A stretch of DNA of 64,000 nucleotides from the NCBI RefSeq assembly GCF_001428405.1, contig NZ_LMSL01000040.1, positions 150,122 through 214,121 of the forward strand, read 5' to 3'. The notes below the pieces were generated by a model. The model was given only the letters and a program-made list of their open reading frames with translations. It searched no databases and had not been told where the DNA came from. Below, piece by piece: positions 23,701-38,700 of the stretch (position 1 is the stretch's first letter; every line of letters begins with the position of its first letter). This DNA is from Frateuria sp. Soil773. GTDB taxonomy: Bacteria > Pseudomonadota > Gammaproteobacteria > Xanthomonadales > Rhodanobacteraceae. A program made the position numbers and the translations under genes.

Positions 23701-26700
23701 TGCAGACCACGCTCTCCGGCGGCGACGTGCAGCTTTACAAGGTGAGCGTCGCGGCGGGCCAGACCCTGCGCGTGCTGCTCGATTCCACCGCCGCCAGCGG
23801 CGACAACGAGCTGTACATCCGCTACGGCGACATCCCCACCACCTTCGCCTACGACGCGGCGTACACCAATGCCTCGTCCGCCGACCAGCAGGCGCTGATC
23901 CCCAGCAGCCTGGCCGGCGACTACTACATCCTGGTGCGCGCGCGCAGCGGCAACGCCGTGCCGGCCACCCTGCGCGCCGACCTGCTGCCGTTGTCGATCA
24001 CCAAGGTCACCCCGGACAACGGCGGCGTCAGCGACGACGACCACCGCTGGGTCACGCTGGACATCTACGGCTCGGCCTTCCAGGCCGGCGCCCTGGTCAA
24101 GCTCACCCGCCCCGGCGTGTACGAGGCCGAGCCGGACCGCTGGCAGGTGCTGGACGCCACGCACATCCGCGCCATCTTCGACACGCGCAGCTTCCCGCTG
24201 GGCCTGTACGACGTCACCGTCATCAACCCCAACGGCCAGAGCGTCACCGAAGCGAACCGCTACCTGGTCCAGCGCGGCATCGAGGACGACGTCACCATCG
24301 GCATCGGCGGCCCGCGCAACCTCGAGCCGGGCGACGCGGCGACCTACACCGTGTCGCTGCAGAGCCTGACCAACGTCGACACGCCGTACGTGCGCTTCGA
24401 CATCGGCGCGGTCGAGATGGGCTACAACCATTACCTGATCGACGGCCTCAACCTGCCCTACGCGATCTTCGGCTCCAACGTGGGCGGCTCGCCGTTCGGC
24501 AGCATCGGCGGCTCGCCGGCCAACGACCAGGCCTACGGCCAGACCGGCTCCACGCTGCCGCGCAGCGACATCCCGTGGGCCTCGCTGGACGGCACGCTCA
24601 ACACCGGCGGCTTCAACCTGGCGCCGGGCTACGCCTTCGACGTGGCCGCGCACGGCTTCGTGGGCATGAGCTTCCGCCTGCAGACCTATCCGGGCCTCAC
24701 CGCCTGGATCAACCGCGACTTCGACGGCCTGCGCGACGCGCTGTACGCCGTGCATCCGGACTGGAAGGCGCAGGGCATCCTCGACGGCGGCGTCAGCGGC
24801 CTGGACAACATCCAGCAGGGCCTGGCCGCGCGCTTCCGCTCCACCGAGCCGGAGGACATCATCACCAAGCTCGAGGCGCTGTCCGAGTCGTTCCAGATGA
24901 ACGTGGTGGCCGCCGCCACCGCGCTCACCCGCGGCGAATTCATCGCCGAGCAGACCGCCTACGCGCTGCGCCTGCGCGGCGCCGTGCTGGCCGACGCAAG
25001 CGCGCCGAGCAGCCTCGCCGCGCTCGCCGCGGACGCCTCGCAGTGGGTCAACGGCTGGCTGGCCGCGCTGGAAGCCTCCGGCATGCTGCTGCCGGCCGAC
25101 CAGGCGCCGCCGATCACCACCAACCCGCAGGTGGTGAGCCTCAACGCCACGCTCGCCGCCGGCATCCTGATGTCCAAGGGCGGCGACAGCTACCGCACCC
25201 AGGCCGACATCCTCAGCTTCTTCGCCAAGGTGCAGCAGTGGTACGGCGACACCGCCAGCTACGCCGGCGATCCCAACGCGGCCAAGGGCCCGATCGACCA
25301 CTACGAGACCCGCCAGGACGACGAGGGCGACGAGATCGAGGTGCCGGTGCCCGCGCTGGCCGACCCGGCCGACTACGACCGGCATGCCGGACGCACGCTG
25401 CAGTTCGAGAACTTCCAGATCTTCGTCGGCAGCCAGGCCGAACTGGAATACCTGCGCGCGCAGGGCCTGCTCGACGACAAGTTCAACCCGTTGCCGGGCA
25501 AGAGCCTCAACCTCACCCAGTACCTGCAGCTCGTCGCGCAGCAGGCCGGCGCCAGCGACGCGGCGATCAGCGTGCAGGGCCCGCAGGGCCAGGCCGCGGC
25601 GGCCGACGGCAGCGTGTACGTGCCGGCCGCGACGCCGCTGCCGTACACCTTCGCCTTCAGCAACCCGACCGGCCAGGGCGTCGGCCAGATCCGTATCGTG
25701 TCGCCGCTCGATGCCGACCTCGATCCGCGCTCGGTACGCCTGGGCGATCTCAAGATCGGCGACATCAACATCCACATCCCGGCCGATCGCGCCAATTTCC
25801 AGGGCGACTTCGACTTCACCGGAAGCAAGGGCTTCATCCTGCGCGTGAGCGCGGGCGTCGACGCGGAAACCGGCATCGCCACCTGGCTGCTGCAGGCGAT
25901 CGACCCGATCACCGGCGAGGTGATGCAGGACACCACGCGCGGCCTGCTCTCCGGCACCAGCCTGGGCGGCTTCGTCAGCTTCACCGTGGCCGCCGCGCCG
26001 GGTGCCGCCTCCGGCACGCAGATCGCGATGCAGGCGCGCGTGTTCTTCGACGACACGCCGCCGATCGACAGCGCCACGCTCAACGTCACGCTGGACGCCA
26101 AGGCGCCTTCCACCACCGTCACCGTCACCTCGCTGGGCGACAACGCCCAGGGCGCGCCGACCTACGACGTGAAGTGGGATGCGCAGGACGACGCCAGCGG
26201 CATCCGCTTCGTGACGGTCTACGTCGCCACCAACGGCGGCGACTTCAGGATCTGGCAGCGCCAGGTCGGACCGGGCATTACCGGGGCGGTGTTCACCGGC
26301 GAGGCCGGCAACCACTACGAGTTCCTCGCCGTGGCCACGGACCTGGCGGGCAACCGCGAGGCCGCCACGGTCAGCAACGCCGTGCTGCCGGACGACGGCG
26401 CGCGCCAGCAGGTGCTGGACGGCCTCGGCGTCACGCCGGGCGTCGACCAGAGCGCCGAAGTGCCGCAGGCGCCGCAAGACCGCGACTACGACGACAACCC
26501 GCTGTTCCAGCAGGCCACGCAGATGCTGCCGGGCGCGGTGGCGAGCGTGAATGCGGGCGACCTCAAGAACGTGCTCGCGCCGTTCGCCGCGCGCGGTTTC
26601 GCCGACGGCTTCGCCACCGGCGCGGCCGACATCGGCGCGATGGCCATGGTGCAGCTGCCCGACCAGTCGATCCTGGTCAGCGCCGGCCAGCAGCGCAACG

Positions 26701-29700
26701 AGGTGTACCGCTACGGCAAGGACGGCGGGCACGGCACCACGCCGCTGTTCGTGCTCGACCAGCCGGTGCTCGACATGGCCGTGGACGCGCTCGGCCAGCT
26801 ATGGGTGATGACCGGCAACGAGCTGTTGCAGGTCGACGCCGGCAGCGGCGCCATCGTGCGCCGCATGCAGGGTCCGAGCCAGCAGCCGCTGACGCACGCC
26901 CTGGCGATCCAGCCCGGCACCGGCGACATCTACGTCTCCGACGGCGACGGCATCGAGGTGTTCCACCCGAACGAGACCGATCCGAACAAGGCCTGGCAGC
27001 ACTTCAGCAATACCCGCGTCGGCGACCTCGCCTTCGGCCCCGACGGGCGCCTGTGGGGCATCCGCTGGACCGGCAGCGACATCGCCGCCGCCGACCCCAA
27101 CGGCAGCACCGACATCGTCAGCTTCCCGATGGGCGGCATCACGCTCGGCCGTGCGGAACTGGAGTACCGCATCCGCGGCGTGGTCGACAGCATCGCCTTC
27201 GGTGCGGCAGGCACGCCGCTGGCCGGCCTGCTGGTCGCCTCCGGCGCCCTGCCCCAGCACGTGCAGGTCGCGGGCGTGGCCGATACCACCACCGGATCGT
27301 CCGTGTGGATGATCGAGCTGCAATCGCGCCGCGTGCTGCAGGTGGCGGGCGGCGGCACCCAGGGCGAGGCCATCCTCACCACGGCCGACGGCCGCATCCT
27401 GGTCGCCGAGACCCACCACATCGACGAGATCGCCCCGGCCCATGCCCCGAAGGTGATCGCCACGAGCGTGCCGGACGGTGCACTGGTGCCGCTGCCGGTC
27501 GGCCAGATTGCCGTGCAGTTCGATCAGGACATGTGGCTGGGCACGGATCCGCAATCCGCGCTGACGGATGCGTCCAGCGTGCTGGACGCCGACAACTTTC
27601 AGTTGATCGGTGCCACCACCATCATCCCCAACAGCGTGCGCTGGGATGCCGCCACGCATACCGCCTACCTGGACGTCACCGGCCTGCCCGCCGGCCACTA
27701 CCAACTCACCGTCAGCGGCAACCTGCGCAGCGCCGCGCAGTTGCGCATCGGCCAGGACACCATCAGCGGCTTCACCGCGCTGCTGGACATGAGCACGCAG
27801 GTGCAGCTGACTTTCAGCAACACCCGTTCCGACCAGAGCACCGGCGCGGTCAGCTACGACGTCAGCCTGAAGAACATCGGCACCGACGACCTGCATGGCC
27901 CGCTGATGCTGCTGCTCGATCCGGGCGCATACTTCGGCATGGACATCGACGGCGCCACGCAGGGCACCGGCGATCAGTCCGACCTGTGGGTACTGGACCT
28001 CACCGGCGCCCTGCAGGCCCTGGGCGGCAAGCTGGCGGTGGGCGCCACGCTCGCCGACCAGACCATCAGCGTGGTGCCGGCCAGCCACTTCACCGGCGGC
28101 CTGGTCGACCTGGCGAAGTTCAACCTCGGCCACGGCATCTATGCGGTGCCGCAGGCCAATCTGCCGCCGACCATCGCGCCGGTGGGTGCGAGCGCCGATA
28201 CGCCGGACACCTTCACGCAGCCGGCCACCATCGGCCAGCCGTGGAGCGCCACGGTGGACGCGATCGACAGCGACGGCACGACGTTCTACTGGCAGGTGGT
28301 GCAGGCGCCGCCCGGCCTGGTGCTGACACCGCCGGCCAGCTATACCGTCGGTGCCGATGGCAACTACCACTCCACCGCCACGCTTAGCTGGACACCGGGT
28401 GTCAGCGCCATGGCCGATACCGTGGTGGTGCTGCGCGTGCAGGACAGCCGCGGCGGCGTCGCGCTGCGCACGCTGCACCTGACTGTGGGCAATGGCGACC
28501 ACGCGCCGACGCTTGCCGCGCAGGGCAACGTGACCCTGCTCGAAGGCCAGACGCTCAGTCTGCCGCTGTCCGCTGTCGATGCCGACGGCGACACGCTTGC
28601 CTTCAGCGTAAGCAACCTGCCGCCAGGCGCAGTGTTCGATGCCGGCACCGGCGTGCTGACCTGGACGCCGACCTACGACCAGGCCGGCACCTACCACAAC
28701 GTCACCGTACGCGTCAGCGACGGCAAGACCACAGTCCACGAGCAGTTCGACATCGTGGTTCAGCAGGGCTTCGCGCAGCCCGTGCTGGGCGCAGTGCCGG
28801 CGCAGACCCTGCGCGAAGGCGACGCTTTCGCGTTGCAGTTGGCCGGCAGCCTGCCGGGTGGCCTGAGCCGCGCCGACGGCACCAGTATCACGTTGAGCTA
28901 CTCCGCACCCACCCTGCCCGGCGGCATGCAACTCAACAGCGATACCGGCTGGCTGAGCTGGACGCCGGGCTATGCGCAGCACGGCGACTACAGCGTGGTA
29001 GTGACGCTGACCGCGACCTACACTCTGCCCGGCGGCGACATTCGCCGCCTGAGCACCCAGCAGGTCGTCCAGTTCAACGTACTCAACGCCAACGGCGCGC
29101 CGCAGTTCGATCCGCTGGTGAGCCAGACCTGGAACACCCTGGAAGGCCAGCCGCTGCAGATCAGCGTGTTCGCATTCGATCCCAACAACCCAGGCTTCGT
29201 ACCCAAGATCCGCCTGCAGCCCGGCGGCCCGCTGCTGGACCAGGACGGTGGCGGTACCGTGCCGGCCACGGTGAGCTATCAAGTGCTCGGCCTGCCGGTC
29301 GGCGCCAGCTTCGACCCGGATACCATGACCATCAGCTGGACGCCGGGCTATGACCAGGCCGGCACCTACCATGTGACGGTGATCGCCACCAACGATGGCG
29401 ACGGCACCGGCACACCGGCCTCCTCGCAGGTGATCATCCCGATCGTGGTGGGTAACACCACGCGTGCGCCGGTGATCGCCGCGATTGGCAATGCCTTCGT
29501 AGACAAGGGCGCCACACTGGACGTGCCGTTCGACATAACCAACGTGGACGGCAACCCGATCGTGGTCAGCTTCAGCGGCCTGCCGCGTTTCGCCAGCTAC
29601 ACCCAGAATCCGCCCAGTGCGAACGGCCATATCACCGGCACCATCCATTTCGCGCCGGGCGATGGCGATCGGGGCGACTACGCCATCACCCTGGTCGCGC

Positions 29701-32700
29701 AGGACACCGGCGGCGACACGCCGGGCCAGGCGCAAGCCACTTCGGTGAGCTTCGTGGTCACCGCGCGCAGCGTGACCGAGCCACCGGTGTTCAGTCTGCC
29801 GCAGCAGATCGTGGCGGTGGCCGGTCAGCAGCTCAGCCTGCCGATCGCGATCAGCGACGCCGATCAGGACGCGCTGCACTTGAGCGCGAGCGGCCTGCCG
29901 CTGGGAGCGCAGTTCACCCTGCAGACGCAGTACGGTCAGGCCCTGTTGACCTGGACGCCGACCGCCGACGACGTCGGTCCGCACGACATCGTGTTCACCG
30001 TCGCCGACAGCGGTCTGCCGCCGCAGGATCAGGGCTATACCAATCCCGCCGACCCGGTGCCGAACGTAGTCAGCCATACCATCCGCGTGGTAGTGCGCGC
30101 CGCGGACACCGCGCCGCAACTGCTGGGCGTGCAGCTCAACGGCAACGCCGTGGCCGACAGCGGCGATGTCGCCGTGCCGGTGGTGCTGGCCGGCAGCGAG
30201 GGCAACCCGCTCACGCTGGACCTGTTCGCCACCGATGCCGACGCCGATCTGGTCAACTGGAGCGTGACCGGTCTGCCGCCGGGCATGACGCTTGACGTGC
30301 CCGCGGCGGGCGCCGGCAAGCAGGCCACCTTGCGCTGGACGCCGGGCATCTACGCCGCCAGCGGCGGCAATGCAGGCACTGCCAGCCCCGGCGTGTACCG
30401 CTTCAGCGTGACCGGCAGCGACGGCTCGGCCAGTTTCGTGCGTACGTTCGAGATACACGTGGCTCACGTGAACCTGGCACCGACCATCCTGCCGATGCCG
30501 ATGCAGTTGGTGAACGAAGGCGGCACGCTGTCCTTCAGCCTGCACAGCGCGGACCCGAATGGCGATCCGGTGCACATGAGCATGGTGTACGACGACAACA
30601 CACCTGCTGGCGTGTCGTTCAACAGCGCCACCGGCTATTTCGAATGGACGCCTGGCTACGGCGTGGTCGACAATGCCAGCGCCAGTAGCCGCGACTTCAC
30701 CTTCACCTTCAAGGCCACCGATGGCGACCTGAGCACTACACGCACGGTCACGGTGCGTGTGCTCGACGTGAACCTCGCGCCCACGCTCGCGGTCAGCAGC
30801 CATGCCGTGGCGGTGGGGCAGACGTTGAGCCTGCCGGTGCAGCTCGGCAGTAGCGGCACCGCCGGCAGTATCCTCGCCGGCGATCCGGACGGTGAGCTGC
30901 AGACCGCCGCGCTCACGGTGAGTTTCAGTGGCCTTCCCGAGGGCGCCAGCTACGATGCTCAGGCCGGCAAGCTGGATTGGACGCCTGGCCCAGGCCAGGT
31001 CGGCGACTTCGTTATCACCGCCCAGGTGAGCGACGGCCAGGCCAGCGTGCGCAAGACCTTCACAGTGCGCGTGGTGGCCAATGCCGCCGCCAATGCGCCG
31101 GCGATCCTGATCGACAGCGTGCCAAGCACACCGGCCCTGCCCGGCCAGACCGTGCTGGTCACGGTGCGCGCCAGCAGCTTCAGCCCGATCGCCAGTATGG
31201 TGGTGCAGGTGCGCGGCGCCGGGCTCGGCAGCGACCAGTGGCAGACCGTGGCGCTAGATGCCAGCGGCCGCTTCCACCTGCAGGCCGTGCAGCCTGGCCT
31301 GGTCGACATCCGCGTGACAGCCACCGACGCAGACGGCTTCAGTGGCATGCAGGACGGCCAGCTGCGCGTGCGCGATCCAGCCGACACTCAGGCTCCCGCG
31401 CTCGGCTGGCTGGGCGCGCTCGTCGGTGCCACCGCCACCGGCAGGCCGGTGGAAATGGATACGCCGACCGCACTGCAGGCTTCGCTGCAGGAACTGCAAC
31501 TGATGGGTTATCGCCTCGAACTCGCCGCAGCCGGCAGCGACCGGTGGCAGACACTTGCCCAGCAGGATGGGGGTGCCGCCAGCGTCGACCAGCAGCTCTC
31601 GCTGGCCACACTCGATCCGTCATTGCTGCGCAACGGCGTTTACCAGCTACGCCTCACCGCGTGGGATCTCAGCGGCCGCACCAGCGAGATCGATGCGCGC
31701 GTGATCGTGGACACCGAGCATAAGGATTTCGGCCAGTTGAACGTGGCTGATGCAAGCTTCCAGCTCGGCGGTCATGCTTTCACCGTCGATCGCGAACTCG
31801 ACGACGGAACCGGCGCTGCCTTCGGCAATTGGGGCTTGCCCGGTTTCGACACCGGCCTTAGCACCGATCAGCTCGTCACCACCGCCACCGGTGCCACCGC
31901 TGCATGGACGGTCGGTTCGCGAGTCTGGCTGCGCATGCCCGACAACCTCGGCGGTGCCGATGCCAGCGTCCGCAATCTGGGTTTCACCCTCAACACCAAC
32001 GCCACCATCATGCCAGGCGGTGCCGGCGCGCTGACGGTATACCAGGCCAGCTTCGGCAGCGACCAGGGCTGGCAACTGCAGGCGACCAACGGCAACAACC
32101 TGCAGCGCCAGGGCGGCCACCTGTACGACCAGCTCACCGGCCTGCCATGGGTACCGAACGGCTATGTGCTGACCGCACCCGACGGCACGTACTACAGTCT
32201 CGACGCGCAAGGCCGGCTTACTGGCGTCAGCTTCGCAGACGGTGTGCAGTGGCTGGTCTCCGATGCGGGCATCGCCCTGGTCGGCGGCCGCAACTCCGAT
32301 CGCGTGGACATCGTGCGCGACGCGCAAGGGCGCATCACGCGCATCAGCGGGCCGCTCGACGCCGCCGGCAGCAGCCGCAGCATTGTGTACCGCTACGACA
32401 CGCAGAATCGCCTGGTGTTGGTGCGCGCGCTGGACGACAGCGCGATGGGCATCCCGTACGGCTACGATGCGTCCGGCCAGCCTTATCCCGACGACATTGC
32501 CGCCAACCTGGGCACTGCCGCCAACTGGCTGGGCAACAACGCGGCCAATCAATGGAGCGGCAGCCTGGCAGCCGGCCAGACCACCACGCTGGCTTTCCAG
32601 GTGCGCGACAGCGAGTTGGCTTCCACGATCAGCGTGCCGGGCAGCCATGGCGCGCTCATCGTGGCCATCAGCCTGCGCTTCGGCGATGCTTCGTCGGACC

Positions 32701-35700
32701 TTCAGGTGATCGGCGGCGACGTGCTCGGCAGCACGTTGCACGATGGCGTGCGTACCGTGCTGGTGCGCATGACCGAAGCCGGTCTCAAGCTGTTGCGCCT
32801 CACCGGCATCGGCAGCGCACAAGTCAGCCTTGCGGTGGCAGGGGATCTCAATCGCGATGGCCGCATCGATGGCGCGGACAGCGCGCTTTGGGCCCAGGAT
32901 GCAGCCGCAGGCAGTCTTGCCGGTGATATCGACGGCGACGGCATGACAGGCCAGTCCGACCGGCAGCTCCTGTACGCCAACTACGGCTGGCGCGCCAATC
33001 TACCGCCGCAGGCGGCGGACTACGGCGCGGCGACCACCCATGTGGGGCTGCCGGCGCAGATCGCGTTGGACAACCTGGCTACCGACCAGGACGGCGACCC
33101 GGTGTTCTGGCGTGCGGTCGGCGCCACCCACGGCCAGGCACGGTTGAGCGAAGACGGTCAGACCGTGATCTTCACGCCGGACCCGGGCTTCAGCGGTGCG
33201 GCCAGCTTCGTGCTGCTCGCCGACGACGGCTACAACGCCTCGCTGCCGATGACGGTCACCGTCAATGTCAGCGCGGCGCCGCTGACCCGTATCGACTCCG
33301 GCACACTCGGCTTCCTCACGCCGGGCAGCTCGGTGCCGTTGCATCTGTACGGCGAGTTCGCCGACCAGGCGCACGTGCGGCTGACGCAGGGCTATGTGCA
33401 GTTCAGTTCCAGCGATCCGTCGGTGGCCACGGTGGATGCATCCGGCGTGATTCATGTCGTCGGCGCGGGCAGCGCGGTGATCTACGCGCAGGCCGGCGGT
33501 TTGACCGCCGCGATGGCCTTGCAGGCCTCCGGCAGCACGGTCGACAGGAACGTCTACAACGCCAATAACCAATACGCCTACGACGTGTACCCGGGCAGCG
33601 TGAGCCTGATCGAGAATCAGGGCACGCGGCAGATCCGCATCAATGCCTCGATCGGTCCCGACCAGTCCGGTGCCGGCAGCGGCGTGATCTACCGGGTGCA
33701 GAACCCGGACGTCGCCATGGTCACTGCAGATGGCCTGATCGTAGCCAAGAATCCGGGCTTCACCATCGTCAGCGTGATCACCAACGGCCTGCAGCGCGAC
33801 ATCGAAGTGCAGGTGACAGCGCTGCCGGCATCCGGCGCGCAGCAGCTCGACCCTGCGGTGGGCGGCATCGTCAACGGCGGCAACGGACTGGTGGTGCAGG
33901 TGGCGCCGGACGCGCTGCCGGCCGCCACCCAGGTGTCGATCACCGCCACCGATCCGGCCAGCCTTCCGATCGCGCCGCCGGCGTTCCCGGCGGACTTCAG
34001 CATGGCCGGCGCCTTCGACCTGCAGATGGGGTCGACCCAGTTGTCAGTACCGGTGCAGCTGTCGATGCAGGCCCCGGCCGGTGCCGTGGCGGGACAAACG
34101 GTTTATTTCTACAAGTACACCACCTTCCTCAACGAAACCGGTGCGACGCAGGGCGTGTGGCTGGCGGTCGAATCCGGAAAGGTCGGCAACGACGGCTTCA
34201 TCCATACCTCTTCGCCGCCGTATGCGGGCCTGGCCAACTCCGGCTTCTACGTCGCCGCGGTCAAGCGAAACCCGGACGACGGCAGCCGCCAAGTGGTGCT
34301 GGGCATGCAACCGGCGCTGCTGTTCAACCCGGCGACCAATATCGCCATGATAGCCGGCGGCCTGCTCGGCGCGGCGATCTCGCTGGACGCGATCGCGATC
34401 AGCGCCAGTTCGGTGATAAGCGCCTATGCGTTCCGTTCGGGCATCACCTACGTCAGCCAGGCGACCATTCCGCCGCTTGCTCCCGGCCAGCCGCCGGTCT
34501 CGCTCGACAGCGTGTTGCCGCTGCCGCCACCGGACTTGGCGTTCGCGCAGCCGAAGATCGACGACATATCGCTGGACGACAGCGGCACCACCCTGACCAT
34601 CACCGGCTCCAACTTCAGCCCGTCGCAGCCAAACGCGCTCTATGGCGACCTGATCCTGCGCATGACCGCGCCCACCGGCGACCATTACGACAAGGTGATT
34701 CCGGCCAGCGGCATCGGTGCCAGCCAGCTTCAGGTCGCCGTACCCGGCGGCATGCCGCTGGCCGGGATGACGCTGAGCGTGGTGCGAGTGATCCACCAGC
34801 AGACCATGACCGCCAGCGGCGACAGCTCGGTGTCGGACACGGAAGTCACCAGCGGAAACGCGAAGGTGGAAGGTCGCCATAACCTGACCATCGTGGCCCA
34901 GGGGGACCACATCCTGGTCATGCAGGGCGGAAACCTGATCAAGACCATCACCCAGGATCAGGACGGCGGCGTCATCAGCGTGGTCGGCTGGCACGTGCAG
35001 GACGTGGTGTTCTCGGCCGACAATGCACGCGCCTACGTCGGCGGCCAGAACGGCCGGATCTACGCGATCGACACTGCGACGCTGTCGATCTTCGACACCT
35101 TTACCATCCCCGGCGCCAACAGCGGCACCACGATCACTTCGCTGGCGATCGCCAATGACTCGCTGTACGTAGCGCTGGGCGACCGCTATGGAGTCGGTTC
35201 CGAAGGGCTGTACCGCTTCGACATCGATCCGTATTCGTCCACCTACGACACCCAGCAGGCGGTACTGCAGTTGAAGCTGGGCGATGCCTCGGTAATGCCG
35301 TACGGCATCTACGGGCTGGCCGTCGGCGGCCACGGTCGCTACCTGCTGGCGACCGCGCCGAGCCAGGAATACACGTTGTTCCCGAGCGGGCCAAGGGTGC
35401 CCGGCAACCTGATCGTGATCGACCTGGACTCGGTCGATCCGCTTACCGGCAAGTGCAAGACCTGGAACGTGGGCTCGGCGCAGGGCTTCAATGGCGTCAC
35501 CCCGCTGTTCATCGAGGCGGCCTCGGATAGCACGCACTTCATCGTCTCCAACGCGCAAAGCTTCAACGACGGCATCGCCACCCTGCAACTGGTCACCGAC
35601 CCCTCCACCGGCGACCTGCAGCGCGTGAACGTGTCGCCGCTGATCAACATGGCGCCTCCGGGATACACGCAGAACCGCTACTGGCAGAACATCAACCAGG

Positions 35701-38700
35701 CCGCGGGCATCGTGATCACGCCGGACCTGAAGTACGCCTTCATCGCCGACTACAACCTCACCCGTGCCAAGCTGGAGTTGACCGGCGACCTCGACATCTA
35801 CAACCAGATCTCACTGGACTTCATCGGCGGCAAGATCGGCGTGATCCAGGATCCGTTCGGCCTCAACGGCTCACCGGTGTACATGGGCGCGACCACTCCG
35901 ATCGACGGCGGCGCGCTCAGCGGCCTCAGCCTGACACCGGACGGCAAGTACATCTACGCTCAGGTGTTCAATGCGGACGGTCCTGCCGGGCTGATGCAGT
36001 ACACGGTCGACACGCTGATCGCCGACGCGCACGCGGCCTACGGCTACACGTCGGATACGCGTCCGATCGACCAGCCGCCACCCGGCACGCAGCCGCCCGC
36101 AGGTAGCCTGCCCACGCTGTATCCGATCGGCTTCGCGCACGGCATCGGCAGCCAGGCACAGGACGCCACGCTGGTGGACCACAGCGTCGATGGTATCGAC
36201 TCGTATACCGATGCGACCAAGCTGATCCAACCCGTGTTCCACTGGAGCATCGACGATCCGGACTACGTCGACGGTGACCCGATCGAAGCCACGCTGTACC
36301 TCAGCGTGTTCGACGCCAACCACGGCCTGTTTCCAGACCCGAACGACAAGTACGGCTCGATCAATAACTACCTGCCGCTGCTGCCGGACAGCATCCGCGA
36401 GCGGCTGCCGTCGATCGACGGCTCGACCACGGTGGATTCGCATGCGGGCCGCATCCTGACGGTCAAAGTGCATGGCCACTACGAGAATGGCAAGCTGGTG
36501 TTCGAGTACGCCACCAAGGACGCGCCGAACTTTGCGCTGACCGCCTCGCAGCAGTACTACTGGGGCGTCACCTACGATTCGCTCAGCGACGGCAGCACGG
36601 TGATCCGAGAGTCCTACGCCTTTACTACGCCGTCCTACCGCGCGCCGGGCGGGCAGTACGCGGGCATCACGCTGATCACGCACGGCTACCAGCCTTCGCT
36701 CGAACAGGGTTTCGTGGAGACCACCTCGGCCTATGAGTTGGGCCGCGAACTGGCCCTGCGCACCGGCGGCGGCTTGTTCGTCTATTCGCCCGTCACCGGC
36801 GAGTGGGTGGAGTACGACGCCTCGCAGGAGAATCCGTACTTCGCGCGCCCAAAGGGCACCGACTCGCAGGCGGCACTGGCGGCCTACCGCGCGGCCGGCA
36901 AGCCGATCTTCCTGATCTCGGACTGGTACTCGCAGTCGGGCATGAGCACCACCGGCTTCACCGAGGCAGCCGCCGACGCGATCTTCGCCAGCCTGATGCA
37001 GTTGGGAACCGACGCGCTCAACAATGCGCCGTTGCAGCTGATTGCGCATAGCCGCGGCACGGTGGTCAATTCAGAGATCGCGCAGCGCCTGGGTCAGTGG
37101 GGTGTCCATCCCAAGGACCTGCAGATGACCGATTTCGACGTGCATGACTACGACCAGCCGTCGCTCGACCTCGGCAACCTGATCAACGACGACTTCAACG
37201 ACGCCAACGTCATCGACTGGCGCAACGTCAACTTCGAGGACAACTACTACGAACAGGAAGCGCTGGAGCTGCGCATCGCGCTGACCTTCAACCCGAACGG
37301 CCGCTCGCTGGTGGATACCAACAAGGAGCCGTTCTACCGCAACGACCAGGTCTCCTCGGCTTACTGGCTGATGCTTGCCGGCGGCTACAAGCGCTTGCTG
37401 AGCGATGCCAATATCGACTTCGACCTGAGCCAGTTGCCGGGCTTCACCGGTCTGTCGGACGGTATCGGCGCGTTCGGCTCCGCCCTGCAGGCAGGGCCAC
37501 ACTCCATGACCCAGAACTGGTACCTGGGCACGGCGGCGCTGAACCTGGTCGCGCCGCCGAAGGGCTCGCCCACCGGGATCGAAGACGGCAAGCCTATCTG
37601 GCGGCATTTCTCTGATTCGTCGGCGTATTCCGTTCCGCTGATCAACAACTATCCAAACTACACGCCTTGGTACATCAATGAACGGCAGAACCTGCGCAAG
37701 TCGGATGGCAGCACGATCTATTCGGCGGCGGACGGCCTGCTCACCAACTGGCGGGCGGATTTCGCCGACAGTTCGTTCGAGGGCGTAGGCGAAGGCTGGT
37801 TCTATTCCATCCTCGGCGGCGGCTCGAGCCGCCGGCCGCCCCTGCTCGCCCCGGCCAGCAACCAGCCGAGCAACGGCTACAACAACTCCGAGCGCCCGAT
37901 CGTCACCGTCGACCATGGAGCGCCGGGTGAGACCAACCTGCAGGCGTTCGAGAACGGCGACCAGGTTTACGACGACGGCTTGCAGGTCTTCAACGGCACC
38001 TTCGAGCAGAGCCGCAACGGCTTCGAAGGCCGCTACATGACCTCGTACGACGTGCCCGGCTGGAGCATCGACAACGGCGAAGCGCTGAGCGGCAACTATC
38101 CGAACAGCCACGACACGCGCGACAGCCGTGCCCAATTCCTCGATCTGCGCAACAACTGGAACTACTCGGATTTCGAATACAAGTTCGTGCACGCCTTCCC
38201 GAGCTTCGACAACCCGACCTCGAAGGCGGCAATCCAGCAGCTCTACGACGTGATCGTGACCCAGGTACAACCGCTGCTGGACCAGGCGATCAGTGCCAAC
38301 TACTCGGCGATCGCTCAGGAGATCAAGAGCTCGGCGATGGACCGTTCGCTGGGGGCGACGCTGGGCTTCGTGGTCAAGGGCACGCCGATCTACAACACCA
38401 TCCTCGGCGTGATCGACAGCGTGGCCAGGCAACTTTACAGCTCGGGCCTGGAGCAGACCCTCGGTGGTATCGCCTCCCAACTCGGCGGCGATCTCATGGC
38501 GGGGACGCTCAAGTCGCTGTTGGGCATCGACCTCAGCTCGGGCAACGGCCTGGCCGCCAAGGATGCTGACAATCCGAACGCCCTCGATCAGAGCCGCAGT
38601 TACAACTTCATCTACTCGATCTTCGAGGCCAACTCAGACGGCGACTACGACCTCAGCTATGTGCTGGGCGCCAACGACAACTACACGCTCACCCACGACC

